Below are positions 26,418 through 35,762 of a stretch of 64,000 bases of DNA, in pieces. Where the stretch lies: assembly GCF_900112025.1 (NCBI RefSeq), contig NZ_FOKL01000008.1:1-64000 (forward strand), written 5' to 3'. A model generated the notes under the pieces. The model was not told where the DNA came from, did not search any database, and saw only the letters and a list, made by a program, of their open reading frames with translations. This DNA is from Janthinobacterium sp. 344 (GTDB lineage Bacteria; Pseudomonadota; Gammaproteobacteria; Burkholderiales; Burkholderiaceae_D). A program made the translations under genes and the position numbers. Every line of letters starts with the position of its first letter. The first letter of the stretch is position 1.

Positions 26418-29400
26418 TTAATCGAGCTTCTCGATGCTGGCGCGCAGCATGCCAAGCTCGAGAGTGATCTGGCGCGTACCAACCATGCGCGCTGGATTGG
26501 GGAAGCACTTTGCGATTGGTGTGTGGCTTGCGACGCGGTAGACACGCCATAATTCGTAGTGATCACGCTCCCGTAATGCCTTCTCAAACTCCTTTCTCGG
26601 CCAGTCAAACCGTCCCTCGACGCCCGTAGTCGACTTTACTTCGATCCAACGCGGTCGCCCGTTGGTGTCGATCGAGCGAATGTCGTAGTCTGCACCCGGT
26701 TCATCACGGGATGTCCAAATGACGTAGCGTTCTGGCTCGGCATAGCCCATATCGCGCACTCTCTGTAGCTCCATACGATAGACGAGCTCTTCTCCGCGCC
26801 GACCCAGGAGACTAGCGCGCTCCATTTCGGCAGGCGTCGGTGGAAGCCAGGTACCAGACGATCCGCCCCCGCCGCCTCCCGACCGGCCGCGCGGCTCGAT
26901 CTCCGTGCCCTTGTTCAATGCGACGGTCAGCGAAACGTCATCAAGATTCGGCAATTCGAAAGGTGGAGTTAATGGCGGTGGCTGCGGAGGAGGGGGATGG
27001 GGTGGAAGCTGCGGCGCCGGATCTACCGGGCCGACCGCCTCCGGTTTCGACGAGCCGCCCGTATTCAGATTGTCGAAGACCTGGCGTAATGCAAGTTCCT
27101 CAGCATCGTCATCACTATCATCATCGTCATCGTCATTGATTTCGGTGCCATCGTTTTCGCCAGTCGCCATGTGATGGCCCTGATGAATGCCTATCCGATC
27201 GAGATATTCCGTGAGTTCTTCGTAGGTTCCGCAGAGTAAAAGTGGTAGGAAGGCGTTAGCGATGCTACGCATCGTCGCCACGCTTGTCGCTCCCGCGATT
27301 TCAGCAAGCGCTTCAGCGAGCAGCAGTTGGAATCCATTCTTAGTCTTCGGCGGAATTACGTTGATCCGTTCTCCGCTGACGGCGACCTCTGCGGGGACGA
27401 GAACGCTCGCGCAACCCACGCTGTATCGCCGCTCCATACTTTGGTAGAAGACAATTTCGCGGACAGCGGCAAGGCGTGTTTTGATTGTTGCCAGGCTCGA
27501 AGGCTCGAAGCCCGAATGGCCATGCCGGTTTCGGTAGGAAACCTCATACAGCGCACTGGCAAAAAGTGACCTCCGCAGCATGGCGAGGACGCGTTCGCTG
27601 TGCTTGGCCTTGTACCAGAACGGCGGTCGTCCCAAAGGACCGAGCACCGGCGCACTGCTGCCCACGATCGAAGACAGTGGGAGGATACCGAGACGCACGA
27701 AAAATGCACGAGCACAGAATCGTTCAACAACTCCGATCTCGCTATTGACGTTGCGAAGCGCCGTTGCTAGCGCATGAAAGTCCGATTCTACGAGTTTCCC
27801 AGCACGCAGTTCGCTAAGCGTGAAGAGCCGCGATTGATCGTCCAGCAAGCAACGAACATCCTCCACCCCCTGTGGCAAGCCGAAACTTCCGCGGGCGCTA
27901 TAAGCATTAATTAGGATGTGTCGGCGTCGGTTGTCGAGTGGAACTCCCTTGGCCCAATTGGCCCCCACATGTTGGAAAAAACGGATCCAATGGACGTCTG
28001 TCGATTGAGTTGGCGCGCCAAGCTCCTGATACGCGCGACCGACTTCATCGGAAAAGGAGTAGACCGGGATTGCCTCGGCCAACGCTGACGCTGTCCGAGG
28101 CCCCACAAGGATATCCGAGGGCGCATAGTAGCCATCCTTCACCCAGCAGATCGGCATCTTGGCGATCTCAGACTTCGCACGACGCTCGCGCCGGATTGCA
28201 TCCACTAGGGCCGGATATAGCAGCTCTGGTCGAGTAGGCGCACTGGATTCTGCCTGACGAAGTTTGATTATATCGAGAAGGGTCTCGGAATCTGGAGCGG
28301 CTTTGAGTTTCAACTTACGGTAGAGAAGATCGTTATTCCCGCCGACAATCTGGCTACTATTACCTATGCACAATCGATTAGTTACTGTATCCAGGTGTAG
28401 TCTGGCCGGGGCAGCGAGCTGGCCCGAGCGGGCCTTCAGACAGCGGATGCCCCTTAATTCCTCCGTAATCGCCGGAAGCAACAGCTTGAGATTGTCGATG
28501 AGCAGTTTTTCAAACCGCTCCGCCGTCTCTGGTAGCGCCTCCAACGTATGGGCGTAGCGGACGAGATCCGAGCCATTTAGCGAATCTCGGATCCGCAAGC
28601 GGGCCACCAAAACGGAAGCGTTAAGCATTTCATTCGACGGAGCGTCGATCGCCGGATCGAGCAGGCGCGCAAGGGGTTTCTTAAGGTGAACCATGGCGGC
28701 CGGAGCGATCCACTGCCCACGCTGGTTCTTAACGACCGGATTGTTGCGCAACACTGATAAAGCGCGCCGGCTAATCGGCGCCTCGCGCGTGAGGAGTTTT
28801 CGGTAAAGGGTTTCGCGTTCCCGATCATCCGGAGCGGCCGTGGCGGCGCGCTGAGCAGCATCGATCAGCCACTGCTCCTCGTTAAATGTCCGGCAATGAC
28901 TTGAAATTGCGCGGTAGGGAACGAGTTCAGGATGGAGCCTGTTAGCCTCCGGCTCGGGACAGTCAACCCATAAATCGGGGCTCACAATCATAAGCTGGAC
29001 CGCAGGCATGAGCTCGCCGGATGCGCTCAGTGTTGACGGGGTGTTTGCAAGATCCGCTTTATGCTGATTGGTCAATTGCCGTGGATTGGCCGACAACGCA
29101 GCGGCTTGACGCTTCTGCATGTCTATCGCGGCAATTGCATCTCTGTAATTCGTGAAACAGAAATTGGCGTCATCACCGAGCTTGGTCTTTAGAGCATCCG
29201 CTGTATTGTCCGCGCATCGCAGCCGAACCAACGACGAGATAGTGAAACGCTTAGCGCCGTAGGCTGTGACTAGATCACAGGTTGCTTTGTCGCTGGCAAG
29301 CAATGGATCCAGATAACGCGCAGCACCGAGAAATTCCGAATACTCCACTGCTGCGGGAAGCACGATCTCGTTCGCACGGGCGAACTGGACCTTACTTCGT

Positions 29401-30725
29401 GCTCCCGTGGGCCAGCAAGCGTCATTCGCAAGCCGTTCGGCGATTTTGCTGAAGAACCGATCCGGACTAGCAACACCGTTTCTAACCAGAGCCTTGAAAG
29501 CATCTGCACCATACCGACTAAACCATTCTACCTTGAGCAGATCGATCGTAAGCTCGACGGCCTGATCAATGAGCCAGTCGTTCCAAACGAGGTCATTGAG
29601 TCCGCTGCGATCGGTATTAAGTTCGAATGGTGCACTGATGCTAACGACGCAGCCGGTGAGCGAGGACGGCGCCTTCAATGGGTAGTAGAAGTGACCCTGT
29701 TTACCTAGATCGATCCGCTTGCGCGCAATCGGGATGGAGACAGCTATCTTCAATCTTCCGCCTGGCAGTTTGTAATACGCTGGGAAACGACGACCTGCAT
29801 GTTCAGCCGGGATCTCGAGCGAACGCGAGAATTCCTCCTCTTGGAACGCCGGCCCCTTGCCCTTATCGTCGATAAGTCTTCCGCTCCGCACTACCATAGT
29901 CACGCCCGTGGCACGACAGCGTTCGGACTTCGCTTCCTGCCTCCAGCGCAGCATCCTTCCGGTACGGACTGAGCGAATATTGACCTCGCGCAGGCCTCGT
30001 CTCTTACCACTAAGTGCGAGCTTAACCAGTGTGTCCGGCATTCTCGCTGCCATTAAATCGAAGGCATGTTCCTCGCGCTCGACAGAAAAGGCCTCAAGCC
30101 TCTCGGTCGATTCTTGCCGATAAGGCACGTTAATGCGAACTCCGTTTTCACCCATCCAGGCCTGGTCTCGTTCACGTCCGGTTTCTTGAGTCTGAAGATC
30201 AAGCAACGCGACCTGCCCACCAGAACGCACATGGATTTCATCACCAAAGCGAAAGAGTGAACGAAGGCCGAAGTTCTTCGAACCAATTCCGTTTTCTTTC
30301 GGCGTCACCACCTCTGTTTGCTGGCTGCCCATTACATTACCGGTACCTACGATCACCGAAAGCCGTTCCCATCCGTTGCGGTCAATGTTTCGACCTTTGC
30401 CAGCTATCTCAAGCGAGCGGCTTCCGAAAGTGAGCGTCAACGTCTCACCGCCACCATCATATTCGTTCTGGACGAGCTCCCTCAGTACGTCACTCGCATC
30501 GTGTCCCGCGACGAACTGCTCAATGAAACTGGACCCGATCCTGGTTCGCCGACTGCCAGTGAAGTCGGGCGGCACATAGTAGGGCTCTTTGATTGAAGAG
30601 GGCAGGATACGGACCTTTTCACGAATTCCTATGGACCGGCTTGGCGGTGGGGTCTTAGTCGTTCCTGCTGGCCTTTCTAATTCCTCAGTTTCCAATTTCT
30701 TGTCCAAAATCTGCACCGTATCCAT
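26418..30725 (-). CDS. Giant GHKL-ATPase with C-terminal NO VEIN (DUF3883) domain
   Basis: A 1,435-residue protein from ATG 30725 (30797 is an alternative). The N-terminus has a GHKL/Hsp90-type ATPase: N box ELVQNEYD at about 83-90, a GKGRNIDRNGW segment in place of the Asp-x-Gly box, and the G box ENGIGSKNFG at about 144-153. Roughly 900 central residues are unassigned. An acidic Asp run and a Pro-rich linker lead to a C-terminal domain with RRGEELVY, GADYDIRS and RWIEVKST, a PD-(D/E)XK-like arrangement found in NO VEIN C-terminal domains. It is alone on its strand between trbN (convergent) and the Tra1 block. Sacsin-like ATPases fused to nuclease domains suggest anti-phage or anti-plasmid cargo; this is inference. 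Confidence 0.85.
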   Translation of the reverse strand: MDTVQILDKKLETEELERPAGTTKTPPPSRSIGIREKVRILPSSIKEPYYVPPDFTGSRRTRIGSSFIEQFVAGHDASDVLRELVQNEYDGGGETLTLTFGSRSLEIAGKGRNIDRNGWERLSVIVGTGNVMGSQQTEVVTPKENGIGSKNFGLRSLFRFGDEIHVRSGGQVALLDLQTQETGRERDQAWMGENGVRINVPYRQESTERLEAFSVEREEHAFDLMAARMPDTLVKLALSGKRRGLREVNIRSVRTGRMLRWRQEAKSERCRATGVTMVVRSGRLIDDKGKGPAFQEEEFSRSLEIPAEHAGRRFPAYYKLPGGRLKIAVSIPIARKRIDLGKQGHFYYPLKAPSSLTGCVVSISAPFELNTDRSGLNDLVWNDWLIDQAVELTIDLLKVEWFSRYGADAFKALVRNGVASPDRFFSKIAERLANDACWPTGARSKVQFARANEIVLPAAVEYSEFLGAARYLDPLLASDKATCDLVTAYGAKRFTISSLVRLRCADNTADALKTKLGDDANFCFTNYRDAIAAIDMQKRQAAALSANPRQLTNQHKADLANTPSTLSASGELMPAVQLMIVSPDLWVDCPEPEANRLHPELVPYRAISSHCRTFNEEQWLIDAAQRAATAAPDDRERETLYRKLLTREAPISRRALSVLRNNPVVKNQRGQWIAPAAMVHLKKPLARLLDPAIDAPSNEMLNASVLVARLRIRDSLNGSDLVRYAHTLEALPETAERFEKLLIDNLKLLLPAITEELRGIRCLKARSGQLAAPARLHLDTVTNRLCIGNSSQIVGGNNDLLYRKLKLKAAPDSETLLDIIKLRQAESSAPTRPELLYPALVDAIRRERRAKSEIAKMPICWVKDGYYAPSDILVGPRTASALAEAIPVYSFSDEVGRAYQELGAPTQSTDVHWIRFFQHVGANWAKGVPLDNRRRHILINAYSARGSFGLPQGVEDVRCLLDDQSRLFTLSELRAGKLVESDFHALATALRNVNSEIGVVERFCARAFFVRLGILPLSSIVGSSAPVLGPLGRPPFWYKAKHSERVLAMLRRSLFASALYEVSYRNRHGHSGFEPSSLATIKTRLAAVREIVFYQSMERRYSVGCASVLVPAEVAVSGERINVIPPKTKNGFQLLLAEALAEIAGATSVATMRSIANAFLPLLLCGTYEELTEYLDRIGIHQGHHMATGENDGTEINDDDDDDSDDDAEELALRQVFDNLNTGGSSKPEAVGPVDPAPQLPPHPPPPQPPPLTPPFELPNLDDVSLTVALNKGTEIEPRGRSGGGGGGSSGTWLPPTPAEMERASLLGRRGEELVYRMELQRVRDMGYAEPERYVIWTSRDEPGADYDIRSIDTNGRPRWIEVKSTTGVEGRFDWPRKEFEKALRERDHYELWRVYRVASHTPIAKCFPNPARMVGTRQITLELGMLRASIEKLD

Positions 30726-31264
30726 AGAATAATTACAGCATCGTAACGCGTAAGCTGCACTCCCGCAATGACGCCGCAGGGGCGTTGCCGACGCCATTCT
30801 GAGGCAGCGGTGGGAGGTCTACGCACAAGCGCGGGAGCGCCATCCGTTGCGCTGGAAACGGCCACCATGCGCGTGATAGGTGGCCGATGAGGTTTGGGCT
30901 CAAGCCGCCGTCCAAACTTGACCAGCGCCGCGCCGTATGACCTGCTGAGGAAAGGACAAAATCGACGCATTCTAAGATAGATCTATGCGACAACTCTCTT
31001 GACGCGTACCGACCGTGCCAATCAACAATTAAATCGATAGCGTCGTCGCAGCAGCGACAGCCAAAGTTTAATCATATAGGTTGCTCCCGCTATTTGAATC
31101 GGCAACGCATATTAATATTATTCAGAGTCAAATATTTGTAGAATATGCAAAAATCTGGCTGTACGCAAAGCGTGGCTTCAGTCATCAGAAAAGTACCTTT
31201 AGAAGTCATTAACTCATATAAGCCTACAATTTCCCAGAGAAGGCATTTATCAACGCAGCGCTAT
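30726..31264. other. Intergenic, no gene recognised
   Basis: About 540 bp upstream of the GHKL gene. The part around 31000-31140 is AT-rich. Short frames exist on both strands, but none has a ribosome site or family motif. It probably contains the GHKL gene promoter and one border of this insertion in the backbone. Confidence 0.45.
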
Positions 31265-31630
31265 CTAACGACGGCACTCCCTGGGTGTCAACAACATCAA
31301 AAAATGCGCCACCCTCCGCACAAAATAGGCGCACGGCCCTTCCCCTCCATCAAAAACAGCAAGAAGAAACCAGGCTTGGTCACCATCCGGCCTGCATGGC
31401 TGCCATGCAGACAATGCCCCAGCAAGATCTCCGGCCAAGAACCTCCGGTAACCATCCACAGCCCGGGCATCATCCTCCATCCACACCCGCATCACCTCCA
31501 GACGATGCGCTCGCAGCCAGTTGTCCCATGACTCCTGATCGCCGTCGTCGAACAGCGGCAGCTCAGGATGGCTGCGCGCTCCGCCTGCATGCAGAACCAG
31601 CGGCGCGGCCTTGATCGGCAAGGCATGCAT
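31265..31630 (-). CDS. Small protein downstream of traC
   Basis: A 121-residue protein with a strong ribosome site (AGGAGG 7 bp before ATG 31630), which supports it as real. It is acidic in the first half (LPLFDDGDQESWDNW) and contains a Leu/Trp/Phe-rich C-terminal half. No membrane segment or known motif was recognised. It is the last gene of the traF-traC transcription unit, 70 bp after traC, where IncP plasmids have traB/traA; equivalence is not demonstrated. Confidence 0.65.
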   Translation of the reverse strand: MHALPIKAAPLVLHAGGARSHPELPLFDDGDQESWDNWLRAHRLEVMRVWMEDDARAVDGYRRFLAGDLAGALSAWQPCRPDGDQAWFLLAVFDGGEGPCAYFVRRVAHFLMLLTPRECRR

Positions 31631-31699
31631 TTTCGGACCTCCTTTCCATCGTTTCCTGTTTGCTACTACCCTCGGCGCGGGCCGCCACGCCGCATGCAG

Positions 31700-34600
31700 T
31701 CACTGCGATCCCGACCTGGCCAGCCGGCGCTGCAGCGGTTCGCGCGCGAGCGACAATGTATCCCGGTTGGCATTGGCCTGCCTGCTTTCAATTTCAGACT
31801 GCACGGCCGGACGCACCTGCCGGTCCAGGCCTTCCATGCCCAGCCGGCTCTTGCTGGTCAAGTCATTGAAGTCGGTGTACCCCTTCGGATCGGCCGCCTG
31901 CTCGCCCGGGGCAAAAATGGGCAGCAGCACGCGGCCGCCAGTCAGGCGGGCCGCTTCCTGCGCCTTGGCCTTGCCGGGATTGATGCCCTGCGTAGCTTCC
32001 AGGTGCTGGTCGTTGTCCCCGGCGATGATCACCGGCTTGCCCGGGAAACGGCCGTGCAGCGCCTTCGCTACCACCGGCAGGTTGCCGGAATCAAAAGCGG
32101 CTACCGTGGCGAAGCCAACCGACTTTGACAGGCTTGCGGCGGTCGCATAGCCTTCCGCGATGACCAGCGCAGGCGCCCGGGCCAGCGCCTCCAGGCCGCC
32201 GACAGCGTGGAAGCAGCCCGTCTTGCGGCTGTCGCGCGCGAAGCGCTTGCTGCCATCCTCGCCGATGTACTGCATGCTCCACTGCTTGCCGTCGGCGTCG
32301 GTGGCGGGAATGTAGCTGGTCTTGCCTGCCTTGTCGGTGAATATGCCCGGGGTGGGCTGCAGCCCTTTCGACACCAGGTACGGCGTCGCTTCCGCCATCG
32401 GCAGCAGGCTGGCCATCTGCCGCACGACGCGGCTCGCCGCTGCCTCCTGCAGCTGCGCCTGGGCGGCCTGGCGTTCCTGCAGCCTGGTGGCCGCTTCGGC
32501 CTGCAGCCGGGCTTTCTGTGCCGGGTCCAGCGCGTAGCCCTTGTATTTCCAGTCCATCGCCTCGCCCGTCTTGTTGTTCTTGATATGGCCTGCCGGAAGG
32601 CCATCGAGGTGGGCGACATAAAAGCCGGAGCCGGAATGCTCGCTGTGCTTTTCCCCTTCCACGGTGATCCGGTGCTTCTGTCCATCCATCACGGGGTGCT
32701 CGCCGCTCACCACGCAGCGCAGGCTGCGCAGCGCATCGGCAAACTCTTCCTGCACCGTCATGGCGGGCCCCTGCTGGAGTCCTGCCTTGCCGGGCATCCA
32801 GCGCGCCAGCCGCGCCATGTTCGCCTTCGATCCCGCATACCAGGACTTCCCCACCTTGTCCCAGGCCGCGCCGGCCGCCTTGGCCAGCTTGCGTTCGCCG
32901 TAAGGCACGGCCAGGTACTGGCGTGGCTGGCGCGGTGCGGCTGGCGCGCCGTCACGCGGCTCCTGTCCGCCAGCACCCTCCGCTGCAGTTTTCCGGTGCC
33001 ACTTTCCGAACACGGCGGGATCGCCACCGGGCGGCACCATCCACGATTGCGCCGCCCTGTCCCACCGCGCGCCCAGGGCCTTGGCTTCGTCCTTTTCCCT
33101 GAACGGCACGGCAAGCAGTATGCCGGTGCCCGGTGCGGCCTGGCCGCTGCCCTGTTCAAGCTGCGCCACCCGGCGCAGCAGGTCCGCGCTGCCGGTGACG
33201 GCGGCCAGTTCCGCGCTCTTGCGCGCTTCGCGGGCCGCAACCAGGTCTTCCGCAGCGCTGGCGGGGTCGCGCCGTACCCGCTCTTCATGCAGGCGGGCCA
33301 GTTTCACGGCCTTCTCGCGTTCGTCCGTTTCGGAGTGCGCGTCGATCAGCGCCAGCCTGCCCGCCAACTGCGCTGCTTCGCGTTGGGTGCCGCAGTCGGC
33401 CAGCCACTGGTGGCGGCCGTCGCGCTGCTGCGCATAGACGCTCCAGAATTCCGGCCTGAGACCAAGCTGCTCGGCCGATGCTTCCTGCTGCTCCCCATCC
33501 ACCTCGCCAGTGGCCATGCCCTGCACCATCACGCGGCCGTTCCAGTCGTGCGGCAAGGTAAAGCCCAAATGCCGCATCGCGGCTGCGTCCAGAATGGCGC
33601 CGGCCTCGCTGCCGCCACCGCGCACTACCTGCAGCCGCGCCAGGGCCACCTCGCTGTCGCCCGCATTGTCCATTTCAGCCTTCACGATAGCCTCCCCTTC
33701 CTCCTGTTCCGCGCGCTTCTCCACCTTGGCGGCGTCGAACCCCTGCCAGTGCTGTTCCTGGGCCGCTGCCACGGCCTGCTCCACTTCCGGCGATGCAAAG
33801 CGCTCGCATGCGAAATCGCCGTCCGGCCCCCACACGACGCCAGCGAGCTCCCGCCCGTCCGCCGCCTCCATGCTGCGGTTAGCGGCCTGCGACTTCCCCA
33901 CGTAGCAGCGTGCCGCTTTGTCCAGCGTGCCGAAGGACTGCGAAAACAGGTCCTTGCCGCCCACCCGTTCCCGGACTATGAACGGCGCAGCATCCGCTGC
34001 AACAGGCGCCCGCTGCGGCGACGCAGCCTGCCCCAGCGTCTGCACCTGTTCCAGCCCCAGCACGTAGGCCTGGATCTTCTCGGCACCGGACGCGGCGCGG
34101 AAAATCTCCAGCGGATCGGACTGCAGCGCGCGTATCCATGATCCTACATAGGCCGCGTGCTGGCCGGGATCGTGGCCGATGCCCAGCTCGTCGCCCAGCA
34201 GCATGCTGGCGATTTCCGCACGCAGCTCTTCCCGCGCATATTCCTCGCTGCCGAAGGGATGGCCAAGGTCGCGGCCCAGCCGGCTGGCATGCCCGGTCCA
34301 GTGCCCGAGTTCATGCAGCGCCGTCGCATAGTAATTGTCCGCCGTGGGGAACTGCTCCTTGCCCGGCAGGTGGATGGTATCGGTCGACGGCCGGTAGAAG
34401 GCGCTGTCGCGGCCCTCGGGCCCGCCATGCTCGATGGTGGCGCCCGATGCCTGCAGTATCCTCTCCGCCCGCTCGGCCGGCGCCCAGGCAGCAGGAGGCC
34501 TTGGCGCCAGCGGCGCCAGGCCGTCGATCTGCGACGCGTTGAACACCGTAGAAAAAAACATCTGCGGCCGCTCCAGGGGGACGGACTGCCGCGCCTGGCG

Positions 34601-34942
34601 GCCGTCGCTGCCCAGCACCGGCTTGCCGTCGGCATCCGTCTGGCCCTGCTCCTCGCTAAATTTCCAGTACTGGATGGGCGTGCCCTTCTCGCCCTGGCGC
34701 ACCTGCGCACCGGCGGAAGCAGCCTGCTTGTAGGTCATCCAGCGCTGGTCCGCATGGCCTTCGCTCATCAGGTGCAAGGCATTGATGCCCTTGTAGCGCT
34801 TGCCCGTGGTGGGATTGAATGGCAGGAATGCTCCCGGCTCATCCGGCTGCCACGGCTTCTGCCAGGGCGCCGTGCCTTCCCTGAGCTGCGCCACCAGCTT
34901 CTCGGCGATCGTTTCAATCAGTGACTTGGGCAGGTCGTTCAT
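31700..34942 (-). CDS. traC: TraC DNA primase with N-terminal ArdC domain
   Basis: A 1,080-residue protein. Residues 1-300 are an ArdC-type module: an ssDNA-binding N-terminus (GTAPWQKPW; NPTTGKRYKGIN) and a zincin metallopeptidase motif HELGHWTGH at 210-218. The centre has two copies of a small domain (LAVPFREKDEAKALGARWD and LAVPYGERKLAKAAGAAWD). The C-terminus is a Toprim primase region (VIAEGYATAAS; VIIAGDND; DFNDL). In IncP plasmids TraC primes the transferred strand and is itself sent into the recipient; ArdC modules protect incoming DNA from restriction. ATG 34942 overlaps the upstream small gene by 29 bp. Confidence 0.93.
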   Translation of the reverse strand: MNDLPKSLIETIAEKLVAQLREGTAPWQKPWQPDEPGAFLPFNPTTGKRYKGINALHLMSEGHADQRWMTYKQAASAGAQVRQGEKGTPIQYWKFSEEQGQTDADGKPVLGSDGRQARQSVPLERPQMFFSTVFNASQIDGLAPLAPRPPAAWAPAERAERILQASGATIEHGGPEGRDSAFYRPSTDTIHLPGKEQFPTADNYYATALHELGHWTGHASRLGRDLGHPFGSEEYAREELRAEIASMLLGDELGIGHDPGQHAAYVGSWIRALQSDPLEIFRAASGAEKIQAYVLGLEQVQTLGQAASPQRAPVAADAAPFIVRERVGGKDLFSQSFGTLDKAARCYVGKSQAANRSMEAADGRELAGVVWGPDGDFACERFASPEVEQAVAAAQEQHWQGFDAAKVEKRAEQEEGEAIVKAEMDNAGDSEVALARLQVVRGGGSEAGAILDAAAMRHLGFTLPHDWNGRVMVQGMATGEVDGEQQEASAEQLGLRPEFWSVYAQQRDGRHQWLADCGTQREAAQLAGRLALIDAHSETDEREKAVKLARLHEERVRRDPASAAEDLVAAREARKSAELAAVTGSADLLRRVAQLEQGSGQAAPGTGILLAVPFREKDEAKALGARWDRAAQSWMVPPGGDPAVFGKWHRKTAAEGAGGQEPRDGAPAAPRQPRQYLAVPYGERKLAKAAGAAWDKVGKSWYAGSKANMARLARWMPGKAGLQQGPAMTVQEEFADALRSLRCVVSGEHPVMDGQKHRITVEGEKHSEHSGSGFYVAHLDGLPAGHIKNNKTGEAMDWKYKGYALDPAQKARLQAEAATRLQERQAAQAQLQEAAASRVVRQMASLLPMAEATPYLVSKGLQPTPGIFTDKAGKTSYIPATDADGKQWSMQYIGEDGSKRFARDSRKTGCFHAVGGLEALARAPALVIAEGYATAASLSKSVGFATVAAFDSGNLPVVAKALHGRFPGKPVIIAGDNDQHLEATQGINPGKAKAQEAARLTGGRVLLPIFAPGEQAADPKGYTDFNDLTSKSRLGMEGLDRQVRPAVQSEIESRQANANRDTLSLAREPLQRRLARSGSQ

Positions 34943-35186
34943 GGTTCGTGCTCCCTGTCAGGGGCAGCGGCGCGCTGGCATCGGCCAGGTCAATGACGCC
35001 TGCCGCCGCATCGTGTTCATCCACGGCATCCTCGGCAAAGGAGCCGGCCTGTTCGGCTTCATCCGGCGCGAACTCGGCCCGGCTGCCAGGTATGGCGGCG
35101 TCGCCCAGCTTCTCGCGCAGGACGGCTGCCATGGCCTGTTCATCGGCCATCGCGCCACCGGTCTGCCTGTCTCGTGCATTCTTCAT
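34914..35186 (-). CDS. Small acidic protein between traF and traC
   Basis: A 90-residue, very acidic protein (many Asp, Glu and Ala) without membrane segments. AGGAGG lies 7 bp before ATG 35186, so translation is likely. Its end overlaps traC by 29 bp, suggesting coupling. The position corresponds to traD/traE of RP4, but no topoisomerase-like traE is present and similarity to TraD cannot be judged by eye. Confidence 0.6.
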   Translation of the reverse strand: MKNARDRQTGGAMADEQAMAAVLREKLGDAAIPGSRAEFAPDEAEQAGSFAEDAVDEHDAAAGVIDLADASAPLPLTGSTNHERPAQVTD

Positions 35187-35225
35187 CGGTTTCCTCCTCT
35201 TCTACGTGGTTGAAAATCGGACGTG

Positions 35226-35762
35226 CTACCAGGTCAGCACCGGGACGATCACCGTGCGGACCTGCATGCGCTGGACGGGGCCGAAGTAGCGCGCGTCGAA
35301 AGACCGGGGATTGGCGTCCGCCATCAGCAGCAGCTGGAATTCGCTGAGGATGTATTGGTCGGCCTGGAAGCTCGCCATGGGACGGCCATTGCCGTCAGCG
35401 GCCAGCGGCGCGCTGTGCGCCAGCAGGCGCCCGTTGACACGCACGCCGTCCGGCGCCACGCTGATAGCGTCATTGCCCGCGCCAAGCACTTTCTTCATCA
35501 TGTAGCCATAGCCGCCGGGACAGAAACCCGCGCCGATGTAGCCGCGCTGGCGCGCCTCCTCGAACACCCCCAGCTGGGGCGGACAGAACATCACGTAGCG
35601 CCCGGGTGCCACCGGGGCCGGACTGGTCCAGTACAAGCCGCGCGGAATGCTATGGCTGCTGTTGATGCGCGCGCCAGCCAGGTGGGCTGCCACGCCCAGC
35701 ACCAGCAGCGCGGTTCCCAGCGAGGCGCTCCAGGCGCCGAGTTTCACGCATGTCCGGTTCAT
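35226..35762 (-). CDS. traF: TraF pilin-processing signal peptidase-like protease
   Basis: A 178-residue protein of the TraF/S26 peptidase type. One N-terminal membrane helix (about 10-29) is followed by the catalytic-Ser motif NSSHSIPRGLY near 35-45 and the KKVLGAGNDAI block with the Lys general base around 90. In RP4 TraF cyclises the TrbC pilin; trbC is present here at 16362. ATG 35762 overlaps the traG stop in ATGA. The longer upstream open frame only shadows traG. Confidence 0.93.
   Translation of the reverse strand: MNRTCVKLGAWSASLGTALLVLGVAAHLAGARINSSHSIPRGLYWTSPAPVAPGRYVMFCPPQLGVFEEARQRGYIGAGFCPGGYGYMMKKVLGAGNDAISVAPDGVRVNGRLLAHSAPLAADGNGRPMASFQADQYILSEFQLLLMADANPRSFDARYFGPVQRMQVRTVIVPVLTW

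Noticed and set aside
26235-26552. 105-codon frame after trbN
   Set aside because: It starts inside trbN and runs over the 3' end of the GHKL gene; no motif and a composition typical of an antisense overlap.
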